Positions 32,701 to 44,415 of a DNA stretch of 64,000 nucleotides are shown piece by piece. Each line of letters begins with the position of its first letter. Positions within the stretch are counted from its first letter, which is position 1. The notes under the pieces are model-generated. The model ran no database searches. It was not told the origin of the DNA and saw only the letters and a list, made by a program, of their open reading frames with translations. Location: positions 73,725,864 through 73,789,863 of the forward strand of contig NC_067196.1 in NCBI RefSeq assembly GCF_000699445.3, given 5' to 3'. The DNA is from Schistosoma haematobium. Lineage: Eukaryota; Platyhelminthes; Trematoda; Strigeidida; Schistosomatidae. The position numbers were made by a program, and so were the translations under genes.

Positions 32701-35445
32701 AACATTCATTGTGTTTAGTTGATAATTTGTATATGCATATTATAATGCATTAGTTAATTGTTTTCATTTATAGTAAACTGTTTCTCAGGTCTAAACTCAA
32801 ATATTTTTCAAATGTATTTCATGTTCCCTTTATATTCGATGCTTTACTATCTTTTAGAAATGGAAATCATTATTTGATGCCAAAAATACTGGGAAGATAA
32901 CGTTTAGTACTTTTTGTGAAGTATTGGGTTTAAGTCCTGCACAAGCGTAAGTTATATAATTAATCCGTAGAGACAATCAATTTATTTTTCTTGTTTAGTA
33001 CTCATTAACGGTGAAACTCAGTGTTAATTGTTTTAGATGTTTCGAAATTTTTTTTATATTTTCCATCATTAACAGGATGTATCTTCAATCTTTTAGGAGC
33101 TCGCAGTACGGGTAATAAATACATCTATTGATCAATGACTAGGAACTAAATTCATGTCTAAATTGCAATGTGGTTGAGATTCATCAAGATTGTGTGAAAA
33201 TATTTGAAGTAAAAAAACTTCGTATGTGCGAAGTTGAGCCATGTAAATTAATAAAATTATCACAACTTGATCGATAGAATTCCAGATGTATTGAGAATTA
33301 GACGAGTACAACATTAATGATTGAGTAATAGCAAATCAGCGTATAATCCTTGATTACGTTTATCTGGGTTTTTGAAATAGGTTCATTTAAAACAATGCTT
33401 ATAATCTAAATACACATGATTACTAGGATAGAAATAAGATATTATAAATTAAATAAGTAAAATCAACAATGAAAGTTGTCAATATTCGGACACTAACCAT
33501 ATAAATCTAAATAGTATGTTAACATAATAATTCTTCGATATGTAAAGTACTGTCCTTTATTCTGTATACCAAAATTAATAATGCAACATCTAGTGAATTG
33601 TGATATAATGTAGACTAATCTTTCGAGCTATTGAGGATCGTTTGACTTTTTTCAATTGTAGACATGTTGTACTACAGCAAATGCTTAATATCTGATGACC
33701 ACTTATTTCGATATTTTCTCATAATAAGGTAGGTAAGCCAAATTTAGGTAAATCACTATAGAAATTTGGGCTAAATTGAAAACATTTATTACGACATAAA
33801 ACAAAAATATATTAGTTAAACGATAAGAATTCTTCTTGGCAAATTCATTCTGAATTTTGTACATTTCATAATGCATTCTGATACCATAACGATAATCCAT
33901 ATCTTTTCTTTTATTAACTATAATTTACTGAAAATAATAACCGAAGAGCAAAAAATGTTATTGCTATTTTTTTTTAGAAAAACTTGAAAGTATTGTTATT
34001 AAGACATTTGAATGTTATAAAATCTAACTAAAATTTATTACTACTTCCCACCAGAACTCCAGGATATACTTCGTGAAGCCAGTCACTAGTGAGCATATGT
34101 TGATTAATATCAGATGGGTTCGAATCTCGCAGGGGGCGAGGTCGTGGATGCGCACTGCTGAGAAGTCCCACAATAGGACGAAACGGCCGTCCAGTGTTTC
34201 CAGGCTTTCTACGGTGATCTAGTTTCAACTGACTCGTGATCTTAATCATTGAAATTACTATAATATCCAAAAAACCCATCTGATATTAAAATTTATTAAT
34301 TATAAGGATAGGTTGCGTAACATGATAAGATAAAATATTGTAATTGAAATTAAATCCCAGGATAGAGTGAGTTGGAGAATGCTAGTCGGTGGCCTATGCT
34401 CGATTAGGGGTAACGGGTGTAAGTAAGTAATCGAAGTTAAATGTAATCAGTAGTTTCATTGATTACAACGTCAGACTTGAAATAGTTTCTCTTTTAAATG
34501 GCATCAATTCTTAAGATGTAAAGTTACATTTAAATAATATGTATGTGGTTACGTGACATTATAGTTTTAAAAAGTAGTCAGATAATAACGATTTATCAAG
34601 CATACACATTAAGTGCTTTAATATGTGAGAATTGTTAAAATAATTTTAAATCAGATGTAAAAATTAACGATTTAAGAATTGATGGTGTTAATTTTCAACT
34701 ATTTTCTTTCTTATTGAATATAATGACTAGAAACCTAGTTGTTCTTCGTCTACAATCTTGGGAATGTGTTCGGTCATGAGTTTATGGAATATGAACAGTC
34801 ATAGACTAATGAATACACATTTCATTTTTGCACTGCCAACACTGAATAGGGAATTCAATATTCAACGACGATGTCACCCAACCAATATAATAGGAATTAA
34901 TAGTGTATATTTTATCATCAGTTCAGTTTATGATATCTCATTATTCTTATTATCAATTGCCATCCATGTACTATCAAATTAGTAAACCTAGGTTTAAGCT
35001 AATCTCAGTTTAAAAAACATATTTTTTTGAAGTCATCTCGTGACATCATGTTTTTACAAATGATAAATCTTGTATTGTTCTCTTTCTCTTCTTTTCGGTC
35101 TACAGAGTAGCCATGAAAACACAACATCAACAATCAGCTTCTGCGAAACTTCATCCAGATGTTGTTGTAATCTATGAACAGCTTCCATTGGATAAACAAA
35201 TTGCTATCAGTAATAAAGCAATTGAAATCTTAACATCTCCAAAGAAATTAGATGAGAAAGATCAAGCTGTTCAATTGAAACAATGGTTAGATAACACTTA
35301 CGGTAAAGCATGGCATGTTGTCATAGTTAAAGGATCATTTTGGAGTAGTTATTCACATAGTGCTAATAAGTGTTTTATATTTCGTGTACGTGATGTATCT
35401 TATCTTATATGGAGAACACCAGATGAAGAAATAACCAGTACATAG
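29753..35445 (+). CDS. Tegument-allergen-like protein A (EF-hand + dynein light chain), 181 aa
   Basis: Exons 29753-29869, 32858-32946 and 35106-35445 join in frame, with donors GTAAGT and GTAAGT and acceptors TTTTAG and CTACAG. Residues 11-22 (DKDGTETITIDE) form a canonical EF-hand calcium loop. The second loop, DAKNTGKITFST, lacks the final acidic residue and is probably silent. Residues 85-170 form a dynein-light-chain-like domain with QLPLDKQI, WLDNTYGKAWHVVIVKG and FRVRDVSYLIWRT. Length and layout match the trematode TAL family (proteins of about 20-22 kDa, membrane-associated in the tegument and IgE targets in infected people). The start is the first ATG. TAL proteins have been reported to bind calcium and dynein light chain partners, but the exact role is unsettled. 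I cannot say which numbered TAL it is. Confidence 0.9.
30530..30850 (-). repeat. Sm-alpha-like SINE, second copy
   Basis: On the minus strand it has a tRNA-like head with a box-B-like GATTAGAGTCCC (near 30780), a hammerhead relic, then the body shared with the copy at 14943-15120. It is not inverted, so it shows the normal order of parts. Confidence 0.7.
30690..30749 (-). ncRNA. Sm-alpha-type hammerhead ribozyme, degenerate
   Basis: On the minus strand: AUGACGAG (core C replaced by A), stem II GUCU/GGAU, intact GAAA, and an AUC cleavage triplet. The core change and mismatched stem I make activity unlikely. Confidence 0.65.
34078..34295 (+). repeat. Hammerhead-bearing tRNA-like repeat, copy 2
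   Basis: Box-B-like GGTTCGAATCTC, ribozyme at 34153-34196, then the family tail ending near CAAAAAACCCATCTGATA. It lies in the sense direction inside the TAL A intron. Confidence 0.7.
34153..34196 (+). ncRNA. Hammerhead ribozyme, nearly intact (G8 changed)
   Basis: Stem I CACUG/CAGUG, stem II GUCC/GGAC, GAAA, short stem III ACGGCCGU and a GUC cleavage site are all perfect. The core reads CUGAGAA instead of CUGANGA, so the G8 position is A. G8 takes part in catalysis in known hammerheads, so this copy is probably inactive. Confidence 0.75.
34358..34428 (+). mobile_element. RTE LINE 3'-end relic
   Basis: It carries a [16 protein letters not shown] coding end (GAGTTGGAGAATGCTAG) and a GTAAGTAAGTAA tail, as at the end of the RTE at 25402. 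Confidence 0.65.
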
Positions 35446-36470
35446 TTAAGTAACTAGATAACTTGAAGAAAAACAAATAATTTAAAATGATAGATAACAG
35501 ATGTTTTTTTCGTAACATAAAATAACAAATACTATTATGATGAAGATGATATCCGGGGATAATTACTTTTTCTTAAATTTTACCTTTAAAAGAATATGAT
35601 TCTTCAAATTATTTGTTTTAATGCTTATTTAATTGAAAACACTAATAGATAACTTGTATCTAGCCCAAATAAATTCATTATTCATCAAGTGATCTGATAT
35701 TTTGTTCAATGGATTTGGTGTTTAACTTGAAGATGACATTCATTGTGAATGAATATTGAGTGGGGTACTATTGAAAACAGGGAAGTTTTGGATACTTGCT
35801 CTCTCCTAGTTTAGAATTATACAGGATTGGCAACTCTTGATCAAACCACTGCCTTTCTAGTCTCTCATCCAGTTTTTTAGGCTTAATCCCTTGATTCAAA
35901 GTGAATTAGTCTGTATTGTCATCTTTAGTCGACACCACTGTAGCATTAAGATTATTCAGTGCCATTAGTAACGGTTGAATGAATTAAAATTAAAGATGAA
36001 GACTTCCATGCAAAACCAGTAATCTGTGTATAATGCATTCACCACAATAACTAAATATTCTTGGAGTTTCTGCCGGAAGAGTTGTTTGTATAAAACTATG
36101 AAATAACTGTCCATTGTTGTATGCTTCCGCCTGGTACACTATGTATTCTAAGTTTGAGGCGAAAACTGCCTTTCTGTCTTTTGGTTTAGAGATACATGTT
36201 TTACCTTTAAAATGGTGATGTTTTTCAGAGTAGATTTTTTGAGCTTAAATTGCACCTGACAATGTTTCTGAAAATTATATGCACAGAACTGTCAGTTTTC
36301 TTCGAAACATCCAAGTTTTGTTCCTTTTTATGATTGACAGTTAAACATTTCTATATTTAAAAGTCACAAAAGTGTCTTAGTCATATTGCAAATGATTTTC
36401 TGAGAGTGATTGTATGCGGTTTAGGTATCTTCAATGAAACAATTCTCGTATCATATATTCCATCGGTAGT
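35446..36470. other. 3' flank of TAL gene A
   Basis: AT-rich. AATAAA at 35668-35673 is a possible poly(A) signal 223 bp after the stop. No other feature supported. Confidence 0.4.
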
Positions 36471-36757
36471 AGTGTAGTGAACAAGAACACTAGTGGGGAC
36501 AATCGCTTGTATTTAACACAAAATTACAGGACTTGTTAATAAAATCTAACAATCATAAAGTAAATACGTAGTTTGAAAAATGTCCATCAGTTGTCTCATA
36601 ATGACTCAGACTTCATTGTTCTTGCATTTTCAACAAATTGCATCCTGTTTCCATTTTTTACTGTTCGATCCTCTTGTCTCTCTGCTGCCAGACATTCTGT
36701 TCACGACTAACACCATTTATTACTTATGTCAATATAAGTAGCACACACCACAGTAGT
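36471..36757 (+). repeat. 287-bp dispersed repeat, forward copy
   Basis: Nearly identical to the reverse complement of 48911-49197. No coding domain or terminal structure was recognised. Confidence 0.8.
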
Positions 36758-36799
36758 TGCTGTTGCAAAAGATCACTGGAATACTATATATGTTAGACA

Positions 36800-36935
36800 G
36801 TAGAGCTTGGTGGCCAGGGTTTGAAGCCCTTAGAGAGGATCAGGTCCTCAAAGTTGTAGATACGCCCTACCGGTGAGTCTGAACTTGCTGGATGGGCGTC
36901 TGCTGTCTACATCTTCTAGTCACCCAACATTATGC
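36800..36935 (+). repeat. Possible tRNA-like repeat remnant
   Basis: Locally GC-richer segment with a box-B-like GGGTTTGAAGCCC. No second copy in the window was recognised with confidence. Confidence 0.25.
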
Positions 36936-37183
36936 AAAATGTATATGAGGTTACAAATAATATAATATGTATCGTTTTATTTCGATCTGTTTGAAGCAAT
37001 GACTAAGGAATTCAAATACTTTTCCAACTTCCCAAATACATCATTGTAAAGAAATGAAATTGTTGTGTTTCGTTATAAAATGGTCAAAATGAAAAATGAA
37101 TTGTGTTCGTGAACTTTGGCCTCTTTCTATTGACTTCTCTACATTTATTCAACTAATACCAATTTATTTGTGAAATTATAGCT

Positions 37184-37272
37184 GAAATAATCTCAGAGGT
37201 TGGGATTTAAGCAATTCCAACGTTTCGTCCAGCAAACTTGTCTGGACTTCGGGGTAATAGTCAAAATCAAAA
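37184..37272 (-). repeat. Short repeat with hammerhead-like stem, copy 1
   Basis: Matches 55050-55137. On the minus strand it keeps a GUCCAG/CUGGAC stem followed by GAAAC, but the CUGA box is lost. See the second copy. Confidence 0.5.
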
Positions 37273-37284
37273 TTTTTAGTAGTT

Positions 37285-37440
37285 GAATTCATGAGTCGAA
37301 TAAAGCTAGACCACCACGGAAAACCTGGAAGCACTGAACAGCCGTTTCGTCCTAGTATGGGACTACTCTAAAGTGTGCATCCACGATTCCGCACGTGGAA
37401 CTTGGACCCATGGCCTTCAGTCTCACGCGCTAACGTTTAA
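37285..37440 (-). repeat. Hammerhead-bearing repeat, copy 3 (left arm)
   Basis: Minus-strand arm of the family, with stem II and GAAA kept (GGACGAAACGG) but a disrupted CUGANGA box. It is followed by family middle sequence to about 37620. Confidence 0.65.
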
Positions 37441-37622
37441 CATCTAGACGGTGTTAATGCCTAACTTCAGCCAATCTACAATATTGCGTGGCCGTCCACC
37501 ATTGTTTTCAGTGAGTAACTGCCTCTACAACAGACACGATTGAACTCCACTGGTTACGGCTTCTCACTATAACCTCAAAAAATAACCTCATCAAGCCAGT
37601 CACTAGTGAGCACATGATGATT

Positions 37623-37875
37623 ATTATCAGAATGGGGTTTTGTGGATATTGTGGTAACTTTTAATAGTCGAATTCATGAGCCGATTAAATCTAGACAATC
37701 ATGGGTCGACCCAGCGTGCGGAATCGTGGATGCGCCCTTCTGAGGAGTCCCGTACTAGGACGAAACAGCTGTTCAGTGCTTCCGGGTTTTCCATGGTGGT
37801 CTAGCTTCAATTGACTCATGAATTCAACTATTAAAAATTACTCCAATATCCACGAAAACCCATTCCGATAAAAAT
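37623..37875 (+). repeat. Hammerhead-bearing repeat, copy 4 (short inverted-repeat form)
   Basis: It starts TATCAGAATGGGGTTTTGTGGATATTG and ends with the reverse-complement-like AATATCCACGAAAACCCATTCCGATA. The two family termini are therefore joined with most of the middle missing. The right arm carries the ribozyme at 37733-37778. Confidence 0.7.
37733..37778 (+). ncRNA. Hammerhead ribozyme with intact core, weak stem I
   Basis: CUGAGGAG, stem II GUCC/GGAC, GAAA and stem III ACAGCUGU are intact and the cleavage triplet is GUU, which is allowed. Stem I pairs poorly (CCCUU against CAGUG). It is the only copy in the window with every core base kept. Confidence 0.65.
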
Positions 37876-38149
37876 CAAAATTATCAAAGAATTATAGTTT
37901 AACAACCGAATCAAATTGGTACTAAATGTTTATCCAATCGTATTCACATTTTGACTTTAATAAGTAGGATAATATGAATCATTTATACGTGAATCATGTG
38001 AAAAGTTCACAATGTGTGAATAAACGGATGAGTGGATGTGTGTGTATAAATTTAAGTTACCAATCTTTCTTTGCATGTGCCAAACACTTTCTGAATTATT
38101 TTGGTCCTTTTGAAGTCCCTTTTATACCGTACACAACGGTACTGCTGAT

Positions 38150-39400
38150 TTATTCTAAAGCTTCTTTAGACTAACTGGAGATTCGGTAACATGTATCAAA
38201 CATCGTTTGTGTTCTTTCAACCTCAAATTCAGCTGCTTAAATGTTTCTTAAACATTCCCTGCATTACAATTCTGACAGCTGGTCTCATAGACAGCATCCT
38301 ATTGCTGTTCCTTTAGAACCCTATCATTATCTTTCAATAACACCGATCTTATTGTATCACTGGTCCAAAAGTACGGTATTCTATTGTTTGGTCACAATCC
38401 CCTTAATTACTTCCGACATTTCTTTTCAGTATTGGATCACCGTTTTTTTCTATTCTTCCGGGATACACTCTAATTTAGTTTTTCTTCTATGTCTAACAGC
38501 CTTCTTTAAATCTATTTAGGTTAATTGTTTGCCCGAAGTATAGACAATACTAAGTTCATTTCAGTCTTTTGTTCTTTCCTCTCTGTAGTCAAATTACTAC
38601 TGCTTTTACTTAAATTTTTCACGGCTGTTATCTTTGTACAACACGAATGAGCTAAACCGTAATCTCAGAATATGTTGATTTGAGGAATAGGATAATTTGT
38701 AACTTAATATTATGCATTCGTCTGACTAAACTATCGAGGAACTCTACTTTGTAGTTAGTGGACTGTATCTCTTTCTTTAACTTAATGCTATCCGTTATGT
38801 TGTTTGCACTTTCAAATATTTCTTCTAAACCACTTCGTTTATTGATAACAAAATGTTCTCAACATAACGCAGCCAAACTTTGGGTGAATTTACACATTTT
38901 GTAATCTCACTGATTTCTAAGGAATGCATGAATAAATTCATTGCACTCAGATAAACTGGTAAACCGATTGTCACACCTTTTCGTCTGTAATTACCTCAAA
39001 TAAGAATACGATGGATCATAAACACAATTCTAAACACTTAATAATCTCGGAAGAATCTAACGGGGATCGTAAATTCAAATGTGTCATTCTAAACAAACAT
39101 TAATGACATCCATTGCTTAGGCACATTAGTAAGTAAGGAAGATACATAAAAACTTGCCATCAATTCATTCTCTTGCATGTGAATGATATCGATATCATTC
39201 TTGATTGCAGTACAGTTTTGAATTCCATAATTAACCAATTTGTCATAATGTTTGAGTATCTTCAATCTGATTAATTTCCAAATGCTTGTTCTAACCAATA
39301 CATTGAAATTTTAGGTGAAATAAGTCAAAATCTGTCCCAGTTGTACAGATGCATTCATTTACTGACTTCCCTTTAATCCTGAACTTTAAAATTATCATAT
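38150..39400 (-). mobile_element. Degraded Penelope-like element RT relic
   Basis: Minus-strand fragments read in order as a PLE RT: ELMASFYVSSLLTNVP near 39115-39160, RRKGVTIGLP and VWLRYVENIL near 38870-38990, then VEFLDSLVRR near 38720. Each resembles a PLE motif (FDVVSLFTNVP, GVAMGSPL, RYVDD, FLDV). The catalytic Asp pair is replaced by Glu-Asn and several stops occur. It is an old, inactive copy. Confidence 0.6.
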
Positions 39401-40045
39401 TCTTTTTTATTAAATAAGCTGATTCTTTCTTATCTCGTCATTTTGTCTTCATATAGTTTGTTTAATACCATTAATGACACTTCTACTACTTCCGTTACTC
39501 TGAAATTCGTTTTGTTAATGTCATTTCATTGTGCTTATGTAATGTGCCAGATTCTAGTTTGTTTATGATCAACTAGACATAGAGATAAAGTATAGTAAAA
39601 CAAATGTTTAACAATTGCTACCTAGAAATATATAGAATCCTAGACATGACAACACGCGTTTATATCTCATATTTCTCGTTTCACACTTTGTCGATCAGCG
39701 TATAATTTATTGACAACGTTTAGATGCTTTCAATGTTACTACGAAAACTTAAGCTATTTCATTGGTAAAAAATAGGGTTATAAATAGTGTGAGGAATCAG
39801 GACACGAAACCGAGGTTACGAATTAAAGATAAGGTTTTCATCACAAACTAACATCAGTTGTTATTGACAGAATGCCATAAACCCATATAGATGAATAAAT
39901 TTCCCGTAAAGATAAATCAAAAAATCATTATCATATATCTGATAAGTTTTTCCGTTGATTATAGTCATGCTAAATTCTTCACATTTCGATTACAGCATTC
40001 ACTGTGAAGTGCAAACTTTAAAAAAAAATAAAATAGCTATCTTAT

Positions 40046-40180
40046 CATAAACTCCGTCTATAGCTCTTCTAAAGTTAATGACGGTTCCAAGCCAGGGTAA
40101 AGAAGGAGGGTTGGGCATGAGGTTGATAACCACATCCCGTAAAAACACTCTTGCTGAAAAAACACCAACCCGTAAGTATC
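40046..40180 (+). mobile_element. RTE LINE 5'-leader relic
   Basis: Resembles the 5' leader at 22187-22310, sharing TAGCTCTTCTA, GGGTAAAG, GAGGGTTGGGCAT and CATCCCGTA. The coding part is absent. Confidence 0.65.
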
Positions 40181-40673
40181 TTATGAAACGAATGTTGTAA
40201 GCAATTAGACCAACTGCAAAATGATGTATGCTTGATGAAGCCTTTTTTAAATACATTCCTTTATTAATGTTTTCAGAAAAGTCTACAAATTTACATGTAC
40301 ACAACCATATAATTTGTTTCTTTAATACGATTATCGCTAACTAAGTAACTAACTACCTAACATGACTTTTTAATACTAATAAATGGAATTAAGAAATGAA
40401 AACCAACTGACAGGACAATTTTCAATTTTAATTTACATTATGAAATTTTTAATGTCAATTATATTATAAAGAAACAAGTTATTCTCTTAAATTGTATGCC
40501 ATAAATTGACATGAGATACGAGTTGCACTATATTCTGGTTCTTTCATATGATTTAATAGTCTTAAGCAAACTGATAGTTTTTTTAAGAAAAGTAATATCG
40601 GTTCTATAAAATCTAATCCTGTAATATAATTAATAGAGCACATTTCCAACCATATTTTTGTTGTTATTATTGA

Positions 40674-40978
40674 TTAGTAACCAATAGTTGGAGACTTTAG
40701 GGGACATGGCTCAGAATCGACCACAATGGAGTAGGTGTATACACTTTCTGTCTTCCTTTAAACTGTGAGACTAAAATTGCTTTATATCTTTCTTTCTACC
40801 AACTAATTCTTTCTTCCTGTATTATATCCTTATACACAATCTTTCTTTTATATATTACTATCATTGAATTAACTACTTCTATGAATTTGGTGTTCATTTT
40901 GTGGTGCTAATGAGGAGTGGCAACTTGGATCGATGAATATATGTGCCTGGTCCTACGTTGTAGCTGACTGACGGTGAT
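40674..40978 (+). mobile_element. LINE 3'-end relic of the 15.5-kb family
   Basis: Plus-strand copy of the coding end (GACATGGCTCAGAATCG, as in DMAQNRSQW) and the 3' untranslated part, ending GTAGCTGACTGAC. Confidence 0.7.
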
Positions 40979-43900
40979 TGATTATTATATTTTATACCAC
41001 TGTTTTTTTTAAGGAATGTTAAATTACTTTCTCGTCACAACTGACAGCAGTAAATCATTCATCATAAATAATTTTTTATTGCCATGATTTTTATGATCAT
41101 ATTGCTAAATAGTTGTAGGAGAGGAAAAATTATAATTGTAAATTATATCATATTTCTACCGCTTTAAAGCTACGACTCCATGGATTTCCAATCATACATT
41201 AGTATTAATATCCTCAACCAAACTAAAAGATTATTAATCATGAATAAGGGTAATTTCAAGAGTTTGTGACTTTATAAATTGGTTTTACACCTTACTTTGG
41301 TCAAAGGCTGATCTATTATCACTCTTAATGTATACGAGCCATTAATCACTATCGAGATAAACAATTAGGCTAATAAACATGATCTTATGGTAGGTAGTTT
41401 TATTTTAATTACGTTTCAGCCATATTATGACTGCAGTGTTGTCATTTATGGTTGCACTGACCACCTCTAGGAAAGTTTAAGATAATCAAAAGTCTCTGTT
41501 CATCCACCAGGACAACAAAGTTTTATTGGGTTATATTTGTCTAATAGTCGAATAAATCTCTTTGTCAATAAAAACTAGTCATGGGTGGAATAAATCTAGT
41601 GACAAACGATTCAAGTTCTACAATCCATAATTATTATATTAAAAATCTACGAGTGTTACAAAGAAATAATTGATAAGGTGAAACATTATTTATATGAAAG
41701 CGCTAACTGAAATTTTTTATTTCACTGTTCTAAAACACAATAGTTTACCTTTCTCGTTTTATAGATGATCGCTGTACTTCTGGGCTTAAATATGTTAGGC
41801 AATAAATCTGAGCTTTTTAGGTTCAGTTTAATAAATTATTAACCATTCAGGAAAGGTTTATAAATTAACTATTCGTTAAATAAAGGGATCCAGGTAATAA
41901 TTTAAATTGCACTCCAGAATCTGTTCAAATAGAACCGAATGTATCAGGTAACTATGTTTCTTTTGTGTATGGTTCAAGCAGTTAAACTCAAGTAAAATAG
42001 ATGGTAACCTCTTGACATCGTCGTATAGCACTTATTAAGATAAGGGTAAATAACATCATGGCAAAATCAAAGCTCTGTAGATATATTACGGTGTCGATTT
42101 ATATTGTCATACTTTAAATGTACCATTCTTGTCTCATCAGTGTTCTAACATTCTAGTGAACTTAGTTTCTTAACATCTCGGTGGCAAGATAATCTCAGCT
42201 CTACTCATGCTAAACCAAATGTCTATAATTCAAATGAAACGACGTCCCATATATTCATCCTAATTATTCGAACTTAGAGGGTTGTGGGACACTAGGTCAC
42301 CCATGTTTTGTTCTTATCTCTGCCAAATTCTGTAAATTAAATACTGGTCTGATATACTTGACAAAATGGTTATAATCTCATAGGTGAGTTTGGATGGTGA
42401 CATTCAAAGTGCAGGAGAACTATATTTATTTAATAAAAAAATTAAGTTGCACATAATTAAACTAAAAACATGCTAGAACTAGGCTGCCTACTTAAAATTT
42501 TGCAGGATTTTATGAAATCGGATAGAAGGAGAACGATCTCATGATGTTTTGAGTAAGGTCTCAAATAACTGGGTGAGAGAGGTAGTTGATTAATTGAATT
42601 GACTATCTTAGAGAAGTCTGTTGTATGTTTCTGACTTATGAAGAGTAAGTACATATTCAAAACAGGCTTAGCTCAACAGTTAAATAAATGATTTTTGAAT
42701 ATTTTAAATTCAGTTATTTTAGAAACGAGATTATAACGTGCTTATGAGTTTTAAGAGTTTTGTCCATTGATTCCAATGAGCTACATCTAATTTCTTTTGC
42801 CGCTGGCTTTAAGACACAAGTCGGATAATCTAAATGTTTGTCATATACTGCAATTAAAATCATTTTAAAAATATATAATTGAATTATTTCGTTCAAATTC
42901 AAATGATCAGAGAATGTATTTAGATAAGCGTATGACTTTCTGTACTTCCTAATACTATTATTATCAAATAATTGTTGAATTTCTCTTGCACTGTTAATGA
43001 AATCACGTTCAATTTTATGCGTTACGTATTACATAACATGAAATATTCAATTAAGTCATACAAAAAAAAATAATGGTGGCAATTTGAAGACAATTTCAAA
43101 AAACAAGTTTGGCATTTTAGTGATAAAAACTTACTTTATCAATACTTATACTACACTTGAAAGTGTTTCAAAGTACTTTGATAGAGGAACTAAAGTAGCT
43201 GCATAATAATGTTCATTTCTAAGCGTTATTTTTTTTTTGTATGTCTAAACTCAAGTCTATTTTTAATCGAATAGTATGGATTAGTTAGAGTGGATGACGT
43301 TTTGATTTTTTTTTAAAAATATCTCAAAAAATACTTTTAAGTAGTACTATTATAAAATGTCAAAATTACTAGGGTTTATGATATGTCTTGGTGTTTGAAT
43401 GCTACTTATTATATCTGGTCATCTCTGATTGTTGTGTCGGAAACGCTTATCATTTGTACTCGAAACGAGGAACCTCTTCAATTTCCAAGACGCGAAAGTA
43501 AGAACACAAAGACTTGTATAAGTGAAGATTTATTAACCCCGAAACATGACCACGACGACGACCTAGTCGAAAATATCTTCATTTATATATTGATTGTACA
43601 CCCATTTTGATTAACAATTAGGATGAAATCACATATGAAAAATACTTACAGTCGTAACAAATCACATAGTGGGCATAGTTCATGTCAATCTTGAATACAA
43701 GATTATCGTATGTATATAGAATAAAATGTCATACGGAAAACAAAACAAATACTACAATGAATAATCATCAGATTGGATCAGAACGGAAGTAATGTTGAAC
43801 AAAACTTATAATGAGTAAATCAACCGAAACTTCCCGTCATATCAGTTTATAAATAGATGTCATTTATAGTCTGTTAGTTGATAGATTAATGTAGATGCTA

Positions 43901-44027
43901 AATTATCTTTAAATTGTAGTGTTTACAGATAATGAATATGTTATCTCTGATTAGAATGCTAGTTTACTTTGTGATTTCATGGGTTCAGTTGTAGCAACGC
44001 AACCTTAAGATTTACGCTAAAATTCAA
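40979..44027. other. Intergenic AT-rich sequence
   Basis: No supported gene. The short open frames here (42457-42660, 42714-42902, 43383-43610) have no domain, splice context or codon pattern that supports them. Confidence 0.5.
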
Positions 44028-44415
44028 TCAGTATAGGGTTGTGGAAATTATGAAGTTTTTTATTGAAATCATAAACCGATTGATGTTAGAGCACCATTAG
44101 AAACCTAGAAGTACTGGACTGCCATTTCGTACTATAGTGAAACTACTCAGCAGCGCGCATTCACGAACCCGCTTGCGAGATTCCTGGAGTTCTACTGAGA
44201 AGCCGTGATCAGTGGAGCTAATCTGTGTAGGGTAGAGACAGGTTTCTACCTCAGTACAATTTCGGGGATTGGTCGAGGTTAAACATTAGCACCGTTCGAT
44301 GCCAACTCAGTGGTCCAGAGGTTAAGTGTTCGCGCGCGAGACTGAAGACCCTGGGTTTGAATCCCGCGAGTGGGATCGTGGATGCGGACTGCTGAGGCGT
44401 CCCGCAATAGGTCTG
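44028..44415. repeat. Hammerhead-bearing inverted-repeat element, copy 5 (right end truncated)
   Basis: Left terminus at about 44028 (AGTATAGGGTTGTGGAAATT), minus-strand arm with a hammerhead relic (44120-44165), a middle, then a tRNA-like head (44305-44371) with box-B-like GGTTTGAATCCC. The right arm is cut inside its ribozyme near 44412. Confidence 0.7.

Larger units (their letters stand above)
29870..32857 (+). other. Intron 1 of TAL gene A
   Basis: GTAAGT...TTTTAG, 2988 bp. It contains a second Sm-alpha-like SINE (30530-30850). The G-run near 31767 is low complexity. No other coding signal. Confidence 0.85.
32947..35105 (+). other. Intron 2 of TAL gene A
   Basis: GTAAGT...CTACAG, 2159 bp. 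It holds hammerhead-bearing repeat copy 2 (34078-34295) and an RTE 3'-end relic (34358-34428). Confidence 0.85.

Noticed and set aside
43383..43610. 75-codon frame
   Set aside because: No domain, no neighbouring exon and no repeat match. Its length is within chance for this region.
44305..44371. Functional tRNA gene
   Set aside because: The A- and B-box-like parts and the TTTGAATCCC loop are those of the repeat family, and a full cloverleaf with anticodon stem is not formed.
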